DNA of 64,000 bases from Acinetobacter rudis (GCF_031157835.1 NZ_JAVIDR010000001.1:248001-312000), one strand, 5' to 3'; counted from the first letter of the stretch, positions 19,747-29,238 are shown. A program made the numbers and translations. Notes: generated by a model not told the origin, from the letters alone.

Positions 19747-20922
19747 ATGCATCCCATCGTCATCATTGGTTCTGGTATGGCAGGTTACACCCTTGCTCGT
19801 GAATTTCGTAAACTCAATCCAGATCAAGCGCTAATCATGATCAGTGCAGATGATGCAGCGAACTACGCAAAACCAACATTATCAAATGCACTCGCAGCCA
19901 ACAAACATCCTGATCAAATTGCATTAGCAGATGCGCAGAAAATGAGCCAACAACTCAATATGCAAATCATGACGCATACGACGGTTACTCAGATTGATGC
20001 TGCTAATCACCAAATTCAGTTGATTAAAGATGGCCAACAATCAAATCTAGACTATGCAAAACTTGTGTTAGCTTTAGGTGCCAGCCCAATTCGTTTAGCC
20101 TTTGCGGGTATAAATCAAGATGAAGTTCCTGTGGTTAACTCACTGCATGACTATAGAGAGTTTCGTCAACGTATTGAACAAAGTCAAAATAAAAATATCG
20201 TAATCTTAGGTGCAGGATTAATTGGCTGTGAATTTGCCAATGACTTACAACATACAGGTCATCAAGTGGACATCGTTGACCTTGCTCCACATGCGCTTGG
20301 ACGTTTAATGCCAAGTCATGTTGCTGAAGCATTTCAAGAAAAACTTGAACAAACTGGCATTCGCTTTCACTTTAAAACCACTGTTGAAAAAATGAATAAA
20401 GTAGAAAATGGCTATCAAGTCCATTTGTCTAATGGCCAGATACTTCAATCTGACCTTGTTCTCTCAGCAATTGGACTACAACCGAATACTCAATTGGCAC
20501 AAAATGCACAAATTAAATGTAATCGCGGTATTCTGACTAATCCAATGCTTGAAACCAATCAACAAGATATTTATGCACTTGGTGACTGTGTTGAGGTTGC
20601 AGATTTGGTTCTGCCTTATGTCATGCCACTCATGCAACAAGCACGTGCATTGGCTAAAACACTGAACCATCAAAATACTGCTATTCACTATCCAGCTATG
20701 CCTGTCGCAGTGAAAACACCTGCTGCCCCACTTACTGTACTCCCTGCCCCACTCAATATTGAATTAGATTGGCAAACTGAATCTTTTGAAGATGGTATGC
20801 TCTCTAAAGCAATTGATACTGCTGGTACACTCAGAGCCTTTGTATTGTTGGGTGCTACAGCAGCAAAACAACGTTTGGCATTAACCAAATTAGTGCCCGA
20901 TTTAGTACCCGTTGCTGAATGA
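19747..20922 (+). CDS. rubB: Rubredoxin-NAD(+) reductase
   Basis: RubB is the FAD flavoprotein that passes electrons from NADH to rubredoxin for alkane hydroxylation. The 391-residue protein has an N-terminal FAD Rossmann motif (VIIGSGMAGYTLAREFRKL), a second NAD-binding dinucleotide fold (NIVILGAGLIGCEFANDL) and a third FAD motif (NQQDIYALGDCVEV). There is an upstream in-frame ATG at 19735, but GGAGA six bases before the ATG at 19747 marks the start. It lies 70 bp after rubA and 53 bp before estB. Confidence 0.95.
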   Translation: MHPIVIIGSGMAGYTLAREFRKLNPDQALIMISADDAANYAKPTLSNALAANKHPDQIALADAQKMSQQLNMQIMTHTTVTQIDAANHQIQLIKDGQQSNLDYAKLVLALGASPIRLAFAGINQDEVPVVNSLHDYREFRQRIEQSQNKNIVILGAGLIGCEFANDLQHTGHQVDIVDLAPHALGRLMPSHVAEAFQEKLEQTGIRFHFKTTVEKMNKVENGYQVHLSNGQILQSDLVLSAIGLQPNTQLAQNAQIKCNRGILTNPMLETNQQDIYALGDCVEVADLVLPYVMPLMQQARALAKTLNHQNTAIHYPAMPVAVKTPAAPLTVLPAPLNIELDWQTESFEDGMLSKAIDTAGTLRAFVLLGATAAKQRLALTKLVPDLVPVAE

Positions 20923-20975
20923 TCAAACTCAGGGCATGTTGAGTTTCAATATGCCCGAATTGTAGGACTTATATC

Positions 20976-21914
20976 ATGAACAGTACATTACGTTTTGATG
21001 TGTCACCCTATACGCCTTACATGCAAGAAGCTAAAGTAGACTTGGGAAATGGTGTACAGCTCCATGTTGAGATTGGTGGTAAAGCTGAAGATCCCGCAAT
21101 CGTTCTTATTATGGGTCTAGGCGCTCAACTTTTATTTTGGCCTAACTTCTTTTGCAAACTACTTATTGATCGAGGCTTCCGCGTAATTCGTTTTGATAAT
21201 CGTGATATTGGTCTTTCAACTAAAATTTCCCACTCCCATAAGCCACGTATTCGCTTACAACAAATGGGACGATTTGCACTTGGCCTTAAAAACCACGGCG
21301 CACCCTACAATTTGCATGATATGGCCAATGATGTCGTGCTATTAATTGATCGGTTAAATTTAGAACGCCCTCACTTAATTGGAGCTTCTATGGGGGGAAT
21401 GATCGCGCAAATTGTTGCAGCTCAGCATCCAGACAAAATTAGTAAATTAGGCATTCTATTTAGTAGTAATAACCAAACAATGTTGCCTCCTCCTTTTCCG
21501 AAGCAACTCGCTTCCTTATTGGCAAAGCCAAAATCACGTGATGAAAATGTTATTATTAATCACTCGTTGAAGGTTTTTCAGACGATTGGGTCACCAGGTT
21601 ATATTCATCAAATTGATACATTACAAACTTCGCGTAAGCTTTACCAACGAAGTTATTATCCAACGGGTGTACTTCAACAGTTTTTAGCAATATTATGTAC
21701 TGGTTCTTTATTACATTTGGACAAGAAAATCAGTACTGCCACATTGGTAGTGCATGGCTCTCGCGACCGCTTACTGCCACCGAGTCACGGTAAGGCGATT
21801 GCTAAAGCAATTTCGGGTGCTAAGTTTACGTTAATTGAGGGAATGGGACACGATATCCCACCGCACTTTATCCCTAAACTTAGCAGTTTATTTGCGGATC
21901 ACTTTCAATCTTAG
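20976..21914 (+). CDS. estB: Esterase, alpha/beta hydrolase
   Basis: The 312-residue protein is an alpha/beta hydrolase. The nucleophile elbow is GASMGGM (Ser), the oxyanion region is IVLIMGLGAQLLFWP, and the catalytic Asp and His are at VVHGSRDRLLPP and EGMGHDIPPHF. No secretion signal is visible. In A. baylyi ADP1 the gene in this position, estB, encodes an esterase of unknown substrate in the rub operon. A GGGCAT/ATGCCC hairpin with a 13-base loop lies between rubB and estB but has no T-run, so readthrough is expected. Confidence 0.92.
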   Translation: MNSTLRFDVSPYTPYMQEAKVDLGNGVQLHVEIGGKAEDPAIVLIMGLGAQLLFWPNFFCKLLIDRGFRVIRFDNRDIGLSTKISHSHKPRIRLQQMGRFALGLKNHGAPYNLHDMANDVVLLIDRLNLERPHLIGASMGGMIAQIVAAQHPDKISKLGILFSSNNQTMLPPPFPKQLASLLAKPKSRDENVIINHSLKVFQTIGSPGYIHQIDTLQTSRKLYQRSYYPTGVLQQFLAILCTGSLLHLDKKISTATLVVHGSRDRLLPPSHGKAIAKAISGAKFTLIEGMGHDIPPHFIPKLSSLFADHFQS

Positions 21915-21925
21915 ACTAGGATATT

Positions 21926-22831
21926 ATGGCTGCATTACCCTCTCTTAGACAGCTGTCATACTTGGTGACATTGTCTGAAACCTTACATTTCACCCAAGCT
22001 GCACGTCGATCTTTTGTTACCCAATCGACTTTGTCTGGCGGCATCATGGAACTCGAACGTTTACTTGGTGGTGTACTTGTTGAACGCGACCGACAAAATG
22101 TACGTTTAACTCCGTTAGGAGAACAGGTTGTCGCTCGAGCCCGTGTATTATTGGCAGATGCTCAAGATTTAATGCGTCTAAGTCGTGAAATGAGTGAACC
22201 ACTCACAGGTGATTTACATTTAGGTATTATTCCTACTATTGCGCCATTTGTTTTATCTCGCTTACTTGAAGAAGTGCATACTCATCTGCCTAAAATTCAA
22301 CTTCATCTACATGAAGCTCAAAGTGAAAAAATTATTGAACGCTTAGAGCATGGTCATTTAGACATGGTATTTTTGGCATTGCCTTTTGATACCCGAGGTC
22401 TAAAAGTTGCAGAGGTTGCAAAAGAAAGTCTTCATCTCGTTTGTAATGTTGATGATACTGAGTCTGCAAATGCAACAAGCTTAAATGATTTGAATTTAGC
22501 GCATTTAATGTTACTTGAAGAAGGACATTGTTTACGCGATCACGCACTCAGCGCCTGTCCAATCGATGAACGTAAAAGTGAACATCATCTAAAAGCCAGC
22601 TCATTGCCAACGTTAGTTGAAATGGTCAATGCCAATCTTGGTTTTACTCTCATGCCACAGATTGCGACTCGTGCTTCAATGCTAACAAACAATGAACATC
22701 TATTAGTCAAATCAATTAGTGATGCACCTTCTCGTTCTTTAGCACTTGTTACACGTAAGAGCACGCCCTTACATAATGAGTTTGAGGTGTTATTGGAAAT
22801 CCTTCAAAAAATCTGTAAAGAAATCTGCTAA
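21926..22831 (+). CDS. oxyR: Hydrogen-peroxide sensing LysR regulator OxyR
   Basis: The 301-residue protein has the LysR helix-turn-helix (LHFTQAARRSFVTQSTLSGG) and the redox loop with two Cys (EGHCLRDHALSAC), matching the disulfide pair of E. coli OxyR. It should activate peroxide defence genes when oxidised. AGGA precedes the ATG, 11 bp after the estB stop. Its place at the end of the rub operon matches the published ADP1 arrangement; oxygenase chemistry generating peroxide is a plausible reason for the linkage. A bidirectional terminator follows. Confidence 0.95.
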   Translation: MAALPSLRQLSYLVTLSETLHFTQAARRSFVTQSTLSGGIMELERLLGGVLVERDRQNVRLTPLGEQVVARARVLLADAQDLMRLSREMSEPLTGDLHLGIIPTIAPFVLSRLLEEVHTHLPKIQLHLHEAQSEKIIERLEHGHLDMVFLALPFDTRGLKVAEVAKESLHLVCNVDDTESANATSLNDLNLAHLMLLEEGHCLRDHALSACPIDERKSEHHLKASSLPTLVEMVNANLGFTLMPQIATRASMLTNNEHLLVKSISDAPSRSLALVTRKSTPLHNEFEVLLEILQKICKEIC

Positions 22832-22847
22832 TTTTTATAGCAGACTA

Positions 22848-22880
22848 AAAAGCCTCAACAATGACATTGTTGAGGCTTTT
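22848..22880. terminator. Bidirectional terminator between oxyR and ispA
   Basis: AAAAGCCTCAACAAT and ATTGTTGAGGCTTTT form a perfect 15-bp stem with a three-base loop between convergent genes. Confidence 0.92.
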
Positions 22881-22910
22881 AATTTAATGCAATACACGAA
22901 AAGTGTGATT

Positions 22911-23825
22911 TTAACTTTTTCGTGATAATAAAAACTGAGCAATTGCGCTAAGCTCTTTAGCATCATCACCCCAATAAGTTAAAGTTTCCATCGCCTGTTG
23001 ATGCAATTGTTGTAAATATTGCTGTGCTTGCGGCAAACCAAGTAATGCAGGATATGTAGACTTTTCTACCTGCTCATCTTTTCCTGCTGTTTTACCTAAC
23101 ATTTCAGTATCAGCAGTGACATCTAAAATATCATCTTGTACCTGAAAGGCGAGACCAATTGCTTGTCCAAACTGTCTTAATCGTGGCAAGGCTTCATCTG
23201 AAAAGGGATAAATGGTTACAGCTGCCATCATAATTGCAGCCTGAATTAATGCACCTGTTTTATTGCGATGAATTTCTTCAAGATGAGCCTGATCAACTTT
23301 TTTAGACTCAGCCTGTAAATCAAGCACTTGCCCACAGACCATTTTTGAACTTGCTGTAGCCAATATTTGCATTTGCTTTAATACGATTGATGCGTCAACA
23401 GTCGTATGGGCACCATCAAATAAACGACTACCTAAGACCTCAAATGCCATAGATTGTAAGATATCACCTGCCAGTAGAGCACTATCCTCACCAAATGCAA
23501 CATGACACGTAGGTTGTCCACGGCGCAATTGATCATCATCCATACAAGGTAGATCATCATGCACCAATGAATAACAATGGATCAATTCTACTGCAACGGC
23601 TGCACGACGTACTGCTGCGTAATTCGGGTTATTGGCAAACAAATGAGATGTTGCATAACTCAGTGCAGGACGTACGCGTTTTCCACCCAACATCACAGCG
23701 TGGTACACCGCAGACTTTAAGGGTTCAGGAATTGAAAATGCGGCAAGCGTTGTTTGTAAATCCGCTTGAATCTGTTGCTGTGCTTGATCAAGCACTTCTG
23801 CATTAAGCTTAAGAGGGGTCGTCAC
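22911..23825 (-). CDS. ispA: Farnesyl/geranyl diphosphate synthase
   Basis: This prenyltransferase condenses isopentenyl and dimethylallyl diphosphates to farnesyl diphosphate, the precursor of quinone tails and undecaprenyl phosphate. The 304-residue protein has the first Asp-rich motif with a two-residue insertion typical of bacterial FPPS (LVHDDLPCMDDDQLRRG), the second at QVQDDILD, and the GGKRVRP block. The start is GTG at 23825 with GAGG five bases before it. In many proteobacteria ispA sits with xseB and dxs, but here it is alone. Confidence 0.94.
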   Translation of the reverse strand: MTTPLKLNAEVLDQAQQQIQADLQTTLAAFSIPEPLKSAVYHAVMLGGKRVRPALSYATSHLFANNPNYAAVRRAAVAVELIHCYSLVHDDLPCMDDDQLRRGQPTCHVAFGEDSALLAGDILQSMAFEVLGSRLFDGAHTTVDASIVLKQMQILATASSKMVCGQVLDLQAESKKVDQAHLEEIHRNKTGALIQAAIMMAAVTIYPFSDEALPRLRQFGQAIGLAFQVQDDILDVTADTEMLGKTAGKDEQVEKSTYPALLGLPQAQQYLQQLHQQAMETLTYWGDDAKELSAIAQFLLSRKS

Positions 23826-24028
23826 ATTAGCCTCGAATTTTTACTATGCCGAACATTGAATTGAAGCTCAATCCGTACACGGTCAAGGAGATTTTCAAGT
23901 TAAATCACTTTAATCATGACAATTCATGACAGCTGCGAGTGTATACCAAAAGCATTCACATTATCGAATAATTTAGTACAAGCGCATTGAAATAATTGAT
24001 TTTAATTTAAGAATATTAAATACAATGC

Positions 24029-24058
24029 AAAAAGCAGGTCGTTAATGACCTGCTTTTT
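24029..24058 (-). terminator. Terminator after prpF
   Basis: AAAAAGCAGGTC and GACCTGCTTTTT pair perfectly across a six-base loop 40 bp beyond the prpF stop codon. Confidence 0.88.
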
Positions 24059-24098
24059 TAAAATTACAACTGAGAGAAATAAATATAAAAACACTCAA

Positions 24099-25286
24099 TT
24101 AAAAACAATCAGCAGGAATACGCACCCAACCTTCCATGAGTACTCGTGCACTTCGGCTCATAATGGCCTTTTTCACTTGCCATTGCCCCGCTTCAAGTTG
24201 TGCTTCGGCACCTACTCGTAATGTACCTGATGGATGACCAAAACGTACAGCCTGTTTTTCACCACCACCAGCTGCAAGATTTACCAAAGTACCCGGAATT
24301 GCTGCTGCTGCACCAATTGCAACTGCGGCTGTACCCATCATCGCATGATGTAGTTTACCCATTGATAATGCACGAACTAATACATCAATATTTTGTTGCT
24401 CAATCTGTTTGCCACTCGATGCAGTATATGTTTTAGGTGCTGCAACAAAAGCGACTTTAGGGGTATGTTGGCGTTTTTCAGCTTCTGCTACATCCTGAAT
24501 TAATCCCATTTTTAATGCACCATATGCACGGATTTTTTCAAACCGTGCCAAAGCAACTGGATCTGAATTAATATCATCTTGTAATTCAGTACCCGTGTAA
24601 CCCAAGGCTTCAGCTTGAATAAAAATAGTGGGAATACCAGCATTTATTAGTGTCGCTTGAAAAGTTCCAACTTCAGGTACTTCTAAAGTATCAACCAATT
24701 GTCCTGTAGGGAACATTGCTCCCCCATCTTCACCTTCATCGGCAGGATCAAGAAACTCAATTTGAACTTCTGCAGCAGGGAATGTAACACCATCAAGTTC
24801 GAAATCACCTGTTTCCTGCACTTCACCACCTGTAATAGGTACATGGGCAATAATTGTTTTACCAATATTAACCTGCCAAATACGTACCGTACAAAAACCG
24901 TTTTCAGGGATGCGATCCGCAGCCACTAATCCTTGACTAATTGCAAATGATCCCACAGCAGCAGTTAGATTGCCGCAGTTACCACTCCAATCTACAAATG
25001 CCTTATCAATTGAAACTTGACCAAACAAATAATCAACATCATGATCAGCACGAGTACTTTTACTCAACAACACAGTCTTACTCGTACTAGATGTTGCTCC
25101 CCCCATACCATCTATTTGTTTACCATATGGATCAGGGCTTCCAATTACACGCAATAACACCTGATCACGTGCTGCACCTGCCTGCTGCGCAGCTAAAGGC
25201 AAATCCTCAACTTTAAAAAAAACCCCTTTACTTGTGCCCCCACGCATATAAGTGGCTGGTATTTTTATTTGCGCTGCATAACTCAT
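24099..25286 (-). CDS. prpF: 2-methylaconitate cis-trans isomerase, AcnD-accessory protein PrpF
   Basis: PrpF isomerises trans-2-methylaconitate to the cis form in the methylcitrate cycle when the Fe-S dehydratase AcnD is used instead of PrpD. The 395-residue protein matches PrpF of Shewanella in almost every block I recall: TYMRGGTSKGVFF, IGSPDPYGKQIDGMGGATSS, VDWSGNCGNLTAAVG and AAGGGEKQAVRFGHPSG, including the active-site Cys in SGNCGNLT. It is normally in an operon prpB-prpC-acnD-prpF; here both neighbours are unrelated. It could be a displaced gene or a second copy. A related family member, oxalomesaconate tautomerase GalD, seems less likely. Confidence 0.9.
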   Translation of the reverse strand: MSYAAQIKIPATYMRGGTSKGVFFKVEDLPLAAQQAGAARDQVLLRVIGSPDPYGKQIDGMGGATSSTSKTVLLSKSTRADHDVDYLFGQVSIDKAFVDWSGNCGNLTAAVGSFAISQGLVAADRIPENGFCTVRIWQVNIGKTIIAHVPITGGEVQETGDFELDGVTFPAAEVQIEFLDPADEGEDGGAMFPTGQLVDTLEVPEVGTFQATLINAGIPTIFIQAEALGYTGTELQDDINSDPVALARFEKIRAYGALKMGLIQDVAEAEKRQHTPKVAFVAAPKTYTASSGKQIEQQNIDVLVRALSMGKLHHAMMGTAAVAIGAAAAIPGTLVNLAAGGGEKQAVRFGHPSGTLRVGAEAQLEAGQWQVKKAIMSRSARVLMEGWVRIPADCF

Positions 25287-25546
25287 GATCTAACATTCCT
25301 TTATATTGTTGTGATGTATAAAACGACGTTGTCGACTGTATCATATCCTTTTTTTTCATCAATCTTGAAGCACATGACTTAAGTATTAAAAATATTTGCT
25401 TATGGCAAAATAAATTCATTAATAAAATTAAAATATAAGTAAAGTTCTTTTCAGTGTTGTGATCGCTTAATCTAGGTTTATCACTAGGCTTACTGTGACC
25501 AATCTATTACAATCTGCCATTATTTCTCCATAATGAGCGAAGATAA

Positions 25547-26911
25547 GTGAGCGAAACATCAGGACAATTAAAAAGGGGACTTAAAAACCGTCACGTACAA
25601 TTAATCGCCATGGGTGGTGCTGTAGGTACAGGTTTATTTTTAGGTTCAGGACAATTAATAGAACAAGCTGGACCTTCAGTCATTTTAGGTTATGCCATTG
25701 GCGGTCTTATTGTTTTTCTCATCATGCGACATTTAGGTGAAATGATTGTACATGAGCCTGTTGCAGGTTCTTTCAGTCATTTTGCCAATAAATATTGGGG
25801 CAGCTTTCCTGGCATGCTTGCAGGCTGGAACTACTGGATTTTATTTATTCTAGTCGCCATGACAGAGCTAACAGCCGTTGCCAAGTTTATTAGCTACTGG
25901 TGGCCCGATATTCCTGCTTGGAGCAGTAGCTTATTCTTTTTTATCTGTATCACTTTAATTAACTTTGCCAATGTAAAAGTTTATGGTGAATCAGAATTTT
26001 GGCTCTCTTTAATTAAAGTTGTTTCAATTATTGCAATGATTTTATTTGGGCTTTATTTAATTTTAGTCCCTGGTGTAAGTAGCACAGCAAGTTTTAGTCA
26101 TTTATGGAGTCACGGTGGCTTTTTCCCTAATGGCTATGAATCTTTATTTTGGATGATGGCGTTTTTAATGTTTGCCTTTGGTGGTATGGAACTCATTGGC
26201 ATGACAGCTGCAGAAGTTGAAGATCCTGAAAAAAATATTCCTAAAGCAATCAACCAAGTTGTTTGGCGTATTTTGGTATTTTACATAGGCTCAATCACTA
26301 TCATTCTCTCACTTATTCCTTGGAATAGTTTAGAACTAGGAACACTAGATAAAAGTCCATTTGTTTATATTTTTAATCAACTGGGGATTAACTGGGCTGC
26401 AAACCTACTTAACTTTATTATTTTGACTGCTGCACTCTCTGTTTATAACAGTGCGATGTATGTCACTAGCCGTATGTTGTTTGGTCTTGCACAACAAGGA
26501 AATGCACCTAAAGCTTTTGGTAAATTAAATAAACACGGTACACCTACAACAGCTGTTATCTTTTCATCTGTACTTATTTTTGGTTGTGTCTTACTTAACT
26601 ACGTAGTTCCTGAAGAAGCATTAAGTCACTTAATTTACGTTACGGTAGCAGCATTGGTATTGAACTGGGCAATGATCAGTATCACGCATTGGATCTTTAT
26701 ACGTAAACAAAAACAGTTAGGTATTCCATCTAAATTTAAAGCGATTGCCTCTCCATTTAGTAATATTGTTGTATTGATCTTTATTGCAACAGTACTCGGT
26801 ATTATGTGGAAAGTTGGCTTTAAAGAATCTGTCATCATGATTCCTATCTGGATCATCTTAATGTGGATTCTCTTTAAAGCATTAAAACCAAAGAATCAAT
26901 CCACTTCTTAA
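25547..26911 (+). CDS. aroP: AroP-like aromatic amino acid permease, copy 1
   Basis: The 454-residue protein belongs to the APC superfamily, AAT family, with about 12 membrane segments. The N-terminal signature LKRGLKNRHVQLIAMGGAVG and GTGLFLGSGQ is shared with E. coli AroP and PheP, as are AGWNYWILF and FAFGGMELIGMTAAEVEDP. It should import aromatic amino acids by proton symport; substrate choice within the family cannot be fixed by reading. The start is GTG with a weak ribosome binding site. A close paralogue follows 112 bp downstream, separated by two strong hairpins. It is divergent from prpF. Confidence 0.88.
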   Translation: MSETSGQLKRGLKNRHVQLIAMGGAVGTGLFLGSGQLIEQAGPSVILGYAIGGLIVFLIMRHLGEMIVHEPVAGSFSHFANKYWGSFPGMLAGWNYWILFILVAMTELTAVAKFISYWWPDIPAWSSSLFFFICITLINFANVKVYGESEFWLSLIKVVSIIAMILFGLYLILVPGVSSTASFSHLWSHGGFFPNGYESLFWMMAFLMFAFGGMELIGMTAAEVEDPEKNIPKAINQVVWRILVFYIGSITIILSLIPWNSLELGTLDKSPFVYIFNQLGINWAANLLNFIILTAALSVYNSAMYVTSRMLFGLAQQGNAPKAFGKLNKHGTPTTAVIFSSVLIFGCVLLNYVVPEEALSHLIYVTVAALVLNWAMISITHWIFIRKQKQLGIPSKFKAIASPFSNIVVLIFIATVLGIMWKVGFKESVIMIPIWIILMWILFKALKPKNQSTS

Positions 26912-26916
26912 AACTA

Positions 26917-26971
26917 CATCGGGCAGTAGATCTACTGCCCGATGCTGCCTATACACAAACATGTACAGGCA
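26917..26971. repeat. Two consecutive hairpins between the paired permease genes
   Basis: CATCGGGCAGTAGA and TCTACTGCCCGATG form a perfect 28-bp palindrome at 26917-26944. TGCCTATACA and TGTACAGGCA then form a second stem with one mismatch at 26946-26971. Neither has a following T-run, so they may stabilise or process the transcript rather than end it. Confidence 0.75.
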
Positions 26972-27023
26972 AAATGCGAGTTGAAGCATTTCCCTTTTAT
27001 TTTTAAATCAATGGACGACAACC

Positions 27024-28379
27024 TTGAGCACAACAGATTCAGGACTAAAAAGAGGTCTTAAAAATCGACATATACAGCTCATTGCCATGGGCGGTGCAAT
27101 TGGTACTGGACTTTTTCTAGGCTCTGCACATGTCATTCAATCTGCTGGCCCTGCAACGATTTTAGGCTATGCCATTTGCGGATTTATTGCTTATCTCATC
27201 ATGCGTCAACTTGGCGATATGATTGTACATGAGCCAGTCGCAGGATCTCTTAGTTATTTCTCCAACAAATACTGGGGACCTTTTGCAGGATTCTTGGCTG
27301 GTTGGAACTATTGGATTCTATACGTACTCGTCGCCATGACTGAGCTCACAGCAATTGCAACCTTTATTCAATACTGGTGGCCTGATCTTCCCGCTTGGAT
27401 CATTGTGTTGGTATTTTTCTGTATCGTCACTTTTATTAATTTAGCCAATGTACGTTTTTATGGTGAATCAGAGTTTTGGTTAGCCATTATTAAGGTCTTT
27501 GCTGTTATTTCAATGATCTTATTTGGTCTATATTTATTAATTTCTGCTGGACCTGAATCAACCGCAAGCATTAGTAATCTTTGGACTCATGGCGGCTTTT
27601 TTCCTCATGGCTTTAGTGGTATGTTTTTTATGCTCGCTTTCATGCTGTTCGCCTTTGGTGGAATTGAACTTATTGGTATGACTGCTGCTGAAGCAGAAAA
27701 CCCAAGTAAGAATATTCCTACTGCAATTAACCAAGTTGTTTGGCGTATTTTAGTATTTTATATTGCCTCTCTTACCATCATTTTATCGCTTGTACCTTGG
27801 AACCAACTACAATTAGGTAGCTTAGATCAAAGCCCCTTCGTGATGATCTTTAGTCAACTTGGAATTGGTTGGGCTGCACATCTACTTAATTTTATTATCT
27901 TAACTGCAGCCATTTCAGTCTATAACAGTGGCATGTATGGTAATAGTCGTATGCTTTATGGCTTAGCGACTCAAGGTAATGCCCCTAAAATTTTTGCAAA
28001 AGTGAATGCTCAAGGTGTGCCAACTCCAGCTGTCATTTTTTCTTCAATCCTGATTTTTGGATGTGTAATTTTAAACTACTTTGTACCTGAACAAGCTTTA
28101 AAAAATCTGATGTATGTTGCAGTAACAGGTTTAGTTCTTAACTGGGCATTGATTGCATTAACTCATCTCAACTTTATGAAACAGTTAAAAGCAGAGAATA
28201 TTACTCGTCGTTACCCTGCACTTTGGGCACCCTTGAGTAATATTTTGGTTCTGATCTTTATTGCCATTATTTTATTTATTATGTGGCAAGAAGGATTAAA
28301 ACTTTCAGTTATTCTCATTCCTGTTTGGATAACAATTGTTTATGTTTTATTCCGTTTACTCAAAAACAAGAAAAATTAA
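27024..28379 (+). CDS. aroP: AroP-like aromatic amino acid permease, copy 2
   Basis: The 451-residue protein is a clear paralogue of the preceding permease, with the same signature blocks (LKRGLKNRHIQLIAMGGAIG, AGWNYWILYVLVAMTEL, FAFGGIELIGMTAAEAENP). By recall it is slightly closer to E. coli AroP than copy 1, for example in HVIQSAGPATILGYAI and MYGNSRMLYGLA. The start appears to be TTG at 27024; the ATG at 27011 is out of frame. The tandem pair probably arose by duplication and may divide substrates such as phenylalanine, tyrosine and tryptophan. A strong terminator follows. Confidence 0.87.
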   Translation: MSTTDSGLKRGLKNRHIQLIAMGGAIGTGLFLGSAHVIQSAGPATILGYAICGFIAYLIMRQLGDMIVHEPVAGSLSYFSNKYWGPFAGFLAGWNYWILYVLVAMTELTAIATFIQYWWPDLPAWIIVLVFFCIVTFINLANVRFYGESEFWLAIIKVFAVISMILFGLYLLISAGPESTASISNLWTHGGFFPHGFSGMFFMLAFMLFAFGGIELIGMTAAEAENPSKNIPTAINQVVWRILVFYIASLTIILSLVPWNQLQLGSLDQSPFVMIFSQLGIGWAAHLLNFIILTAAISVYNSGMYGNSRMLYGLATQGNAPKIFAKVNAQGVPTPAVIFSSILIFGCVILNYFVPEQALKNLMYVAVTGLVLNWALIALTHLNFMKQLKAENITRRYPALWAPLSNILVLIFIAIILFIMWQEGLKLSVILIPVWITIVYVLFRLLKNKKN

Positions 28380-28396
28380 GTTAAATTAAAATTTTA

Positions 28397-28427
28397 AAAG
28401 TTATTGTTAAGCAATAACTTTTTTTTT
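28397..28427 (+). terminator. Terminator after the permease pair
   Basis: AAAGTTATTG and CAATAACTTT pair across a five-base loop and a run of T follows. Confidence 0.9.
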
Positions 28428-28458
28428 GCTTCAATTTCCGTTAAATTAGCGTCATTGT

Positions 28459-28531
28459 GCGCCCTTAGCTTAACTGGATAGAGCAGTTGCCTCCTAAGCG
28501 ACCGACGTGGGTTCGAGTCCCGCAGGGCGCA
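28459..28531 (+). tRNA. tRNA-Arg, anticodon CCT
   Basis: The acceptor stem GCGCCCT pairs with AGGGCGC. The anticodon stem GTTGC/GCGAC encloses the loop CTCCTAA with anticodon CCT, reading AGG. The T-stem GTGGG/CCCGC encloses TTCGAGT. CCA is not encoded. The accessory stretch begins directly after its 3' end. Confidence 0.95.
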
Positions 28532-28753
28532 ATAAGATATTATGTATACATACAATAATGTACGCTACGACCGTCATTTTTCAGTGAGTTATTTAGAAAA
28601 ATAAATGTGTATGTCTGACCAAGTCTAAACGAATACATTTAAATTAATTGAGGATAATGTAACTGCTTAACCTTTACTTTTAACTTTGGTTATTATGGAA
28701 GAATTACCCGCCAATCTAGATTAAAAATATTTAACTTGGTGAGTAGTTAGATG

Positions 28754-28838
28754 GTCTTAGTTATAAGGTTCAATAGATGTATCCCATATTAAAGTCTTAG
28801 TTATAAGGTTCAATAGATGTATCCCATATTAAAGTCTT
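28754..28838. repeat. 40-bp tandem duplication
   Basis: Two exact 40-bp copies lie at 28754-28793 and 28794-28833, with five further bases of a third. The unit contains the last codons and stop of the minus-strand gene ending at 28797, so the 3' end of that gene is duplicated. Confidence 0.97.
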
Positions 28839-29180
28839 CTCTATTTCATTCCATTGCTTTGAATCAATTACAAGATTGTCTAAATCATCATAGATTGAGT
28901 AAAAACTCCAATAAATATCATGTGTAATTAATCTTATATAAAATAGTGCCTTCTGAACCGATTCAATATCATTTGATTTTATACCCTCTGTCAACATACA
29001 TGCATAATAGCCAAAATTTGTCAGGCTTTTTAACATGTCTTCACTATACTGTTGATAATCTAAGTCAAGGGTCCAGTCGTTATTATCTAACCTTTTTCCT
29101 GAAAAATTTTGAATAATTACATTAATACCATCTATTGTATCCGCTAAATTTTTTGCCAAATCTTCTGTAATAATATTCAT
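28797..29180 (-). CDS. Hypothetical protein, small acidic (immunity-like)
   Basis: I do not recognise this 127-residue protein. It is acidic, has no signal peptide or membrane segment, and has the size and composition of toxin-immunity proteins, with an aromatic-rich helix (ITHDIYWSFYSIYDDLDNL). Its last codons are duplicated by a 40-bp tandem repeat just downstream. It lies within a run of unrelated small minus-strand genes following a tRNA gene. The immunity suggestion rests on size, acidity and neighbourhood only. No toxin gene is in the window. Confidence 0.65.
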   Translation of the reverse strand: MNIITEDLAKNLADTIDGINVIIQNFSGKRLDNNDWTLDLDYQQYSEDMLKSLTNFGYYACMLTEGIKSNDIESVQKALFYIRLITHDIYWSFYSIYDDLDNLVIDSKQWNEIEKTLIWDTSIEPYN

Positions 29181-29238
29181 CTACCTTTTGCAGCCTTTGT
29201 TTTACTCACGTTAATGACACCATTTGGACATGATCATT

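Noticed and set aside
25533..25550. Five-codon leader frame overlapping the first permease start
   Set aside because: It could be translational coupling, but the match (ATG, four codons, TGA) is too short to separate from chance.
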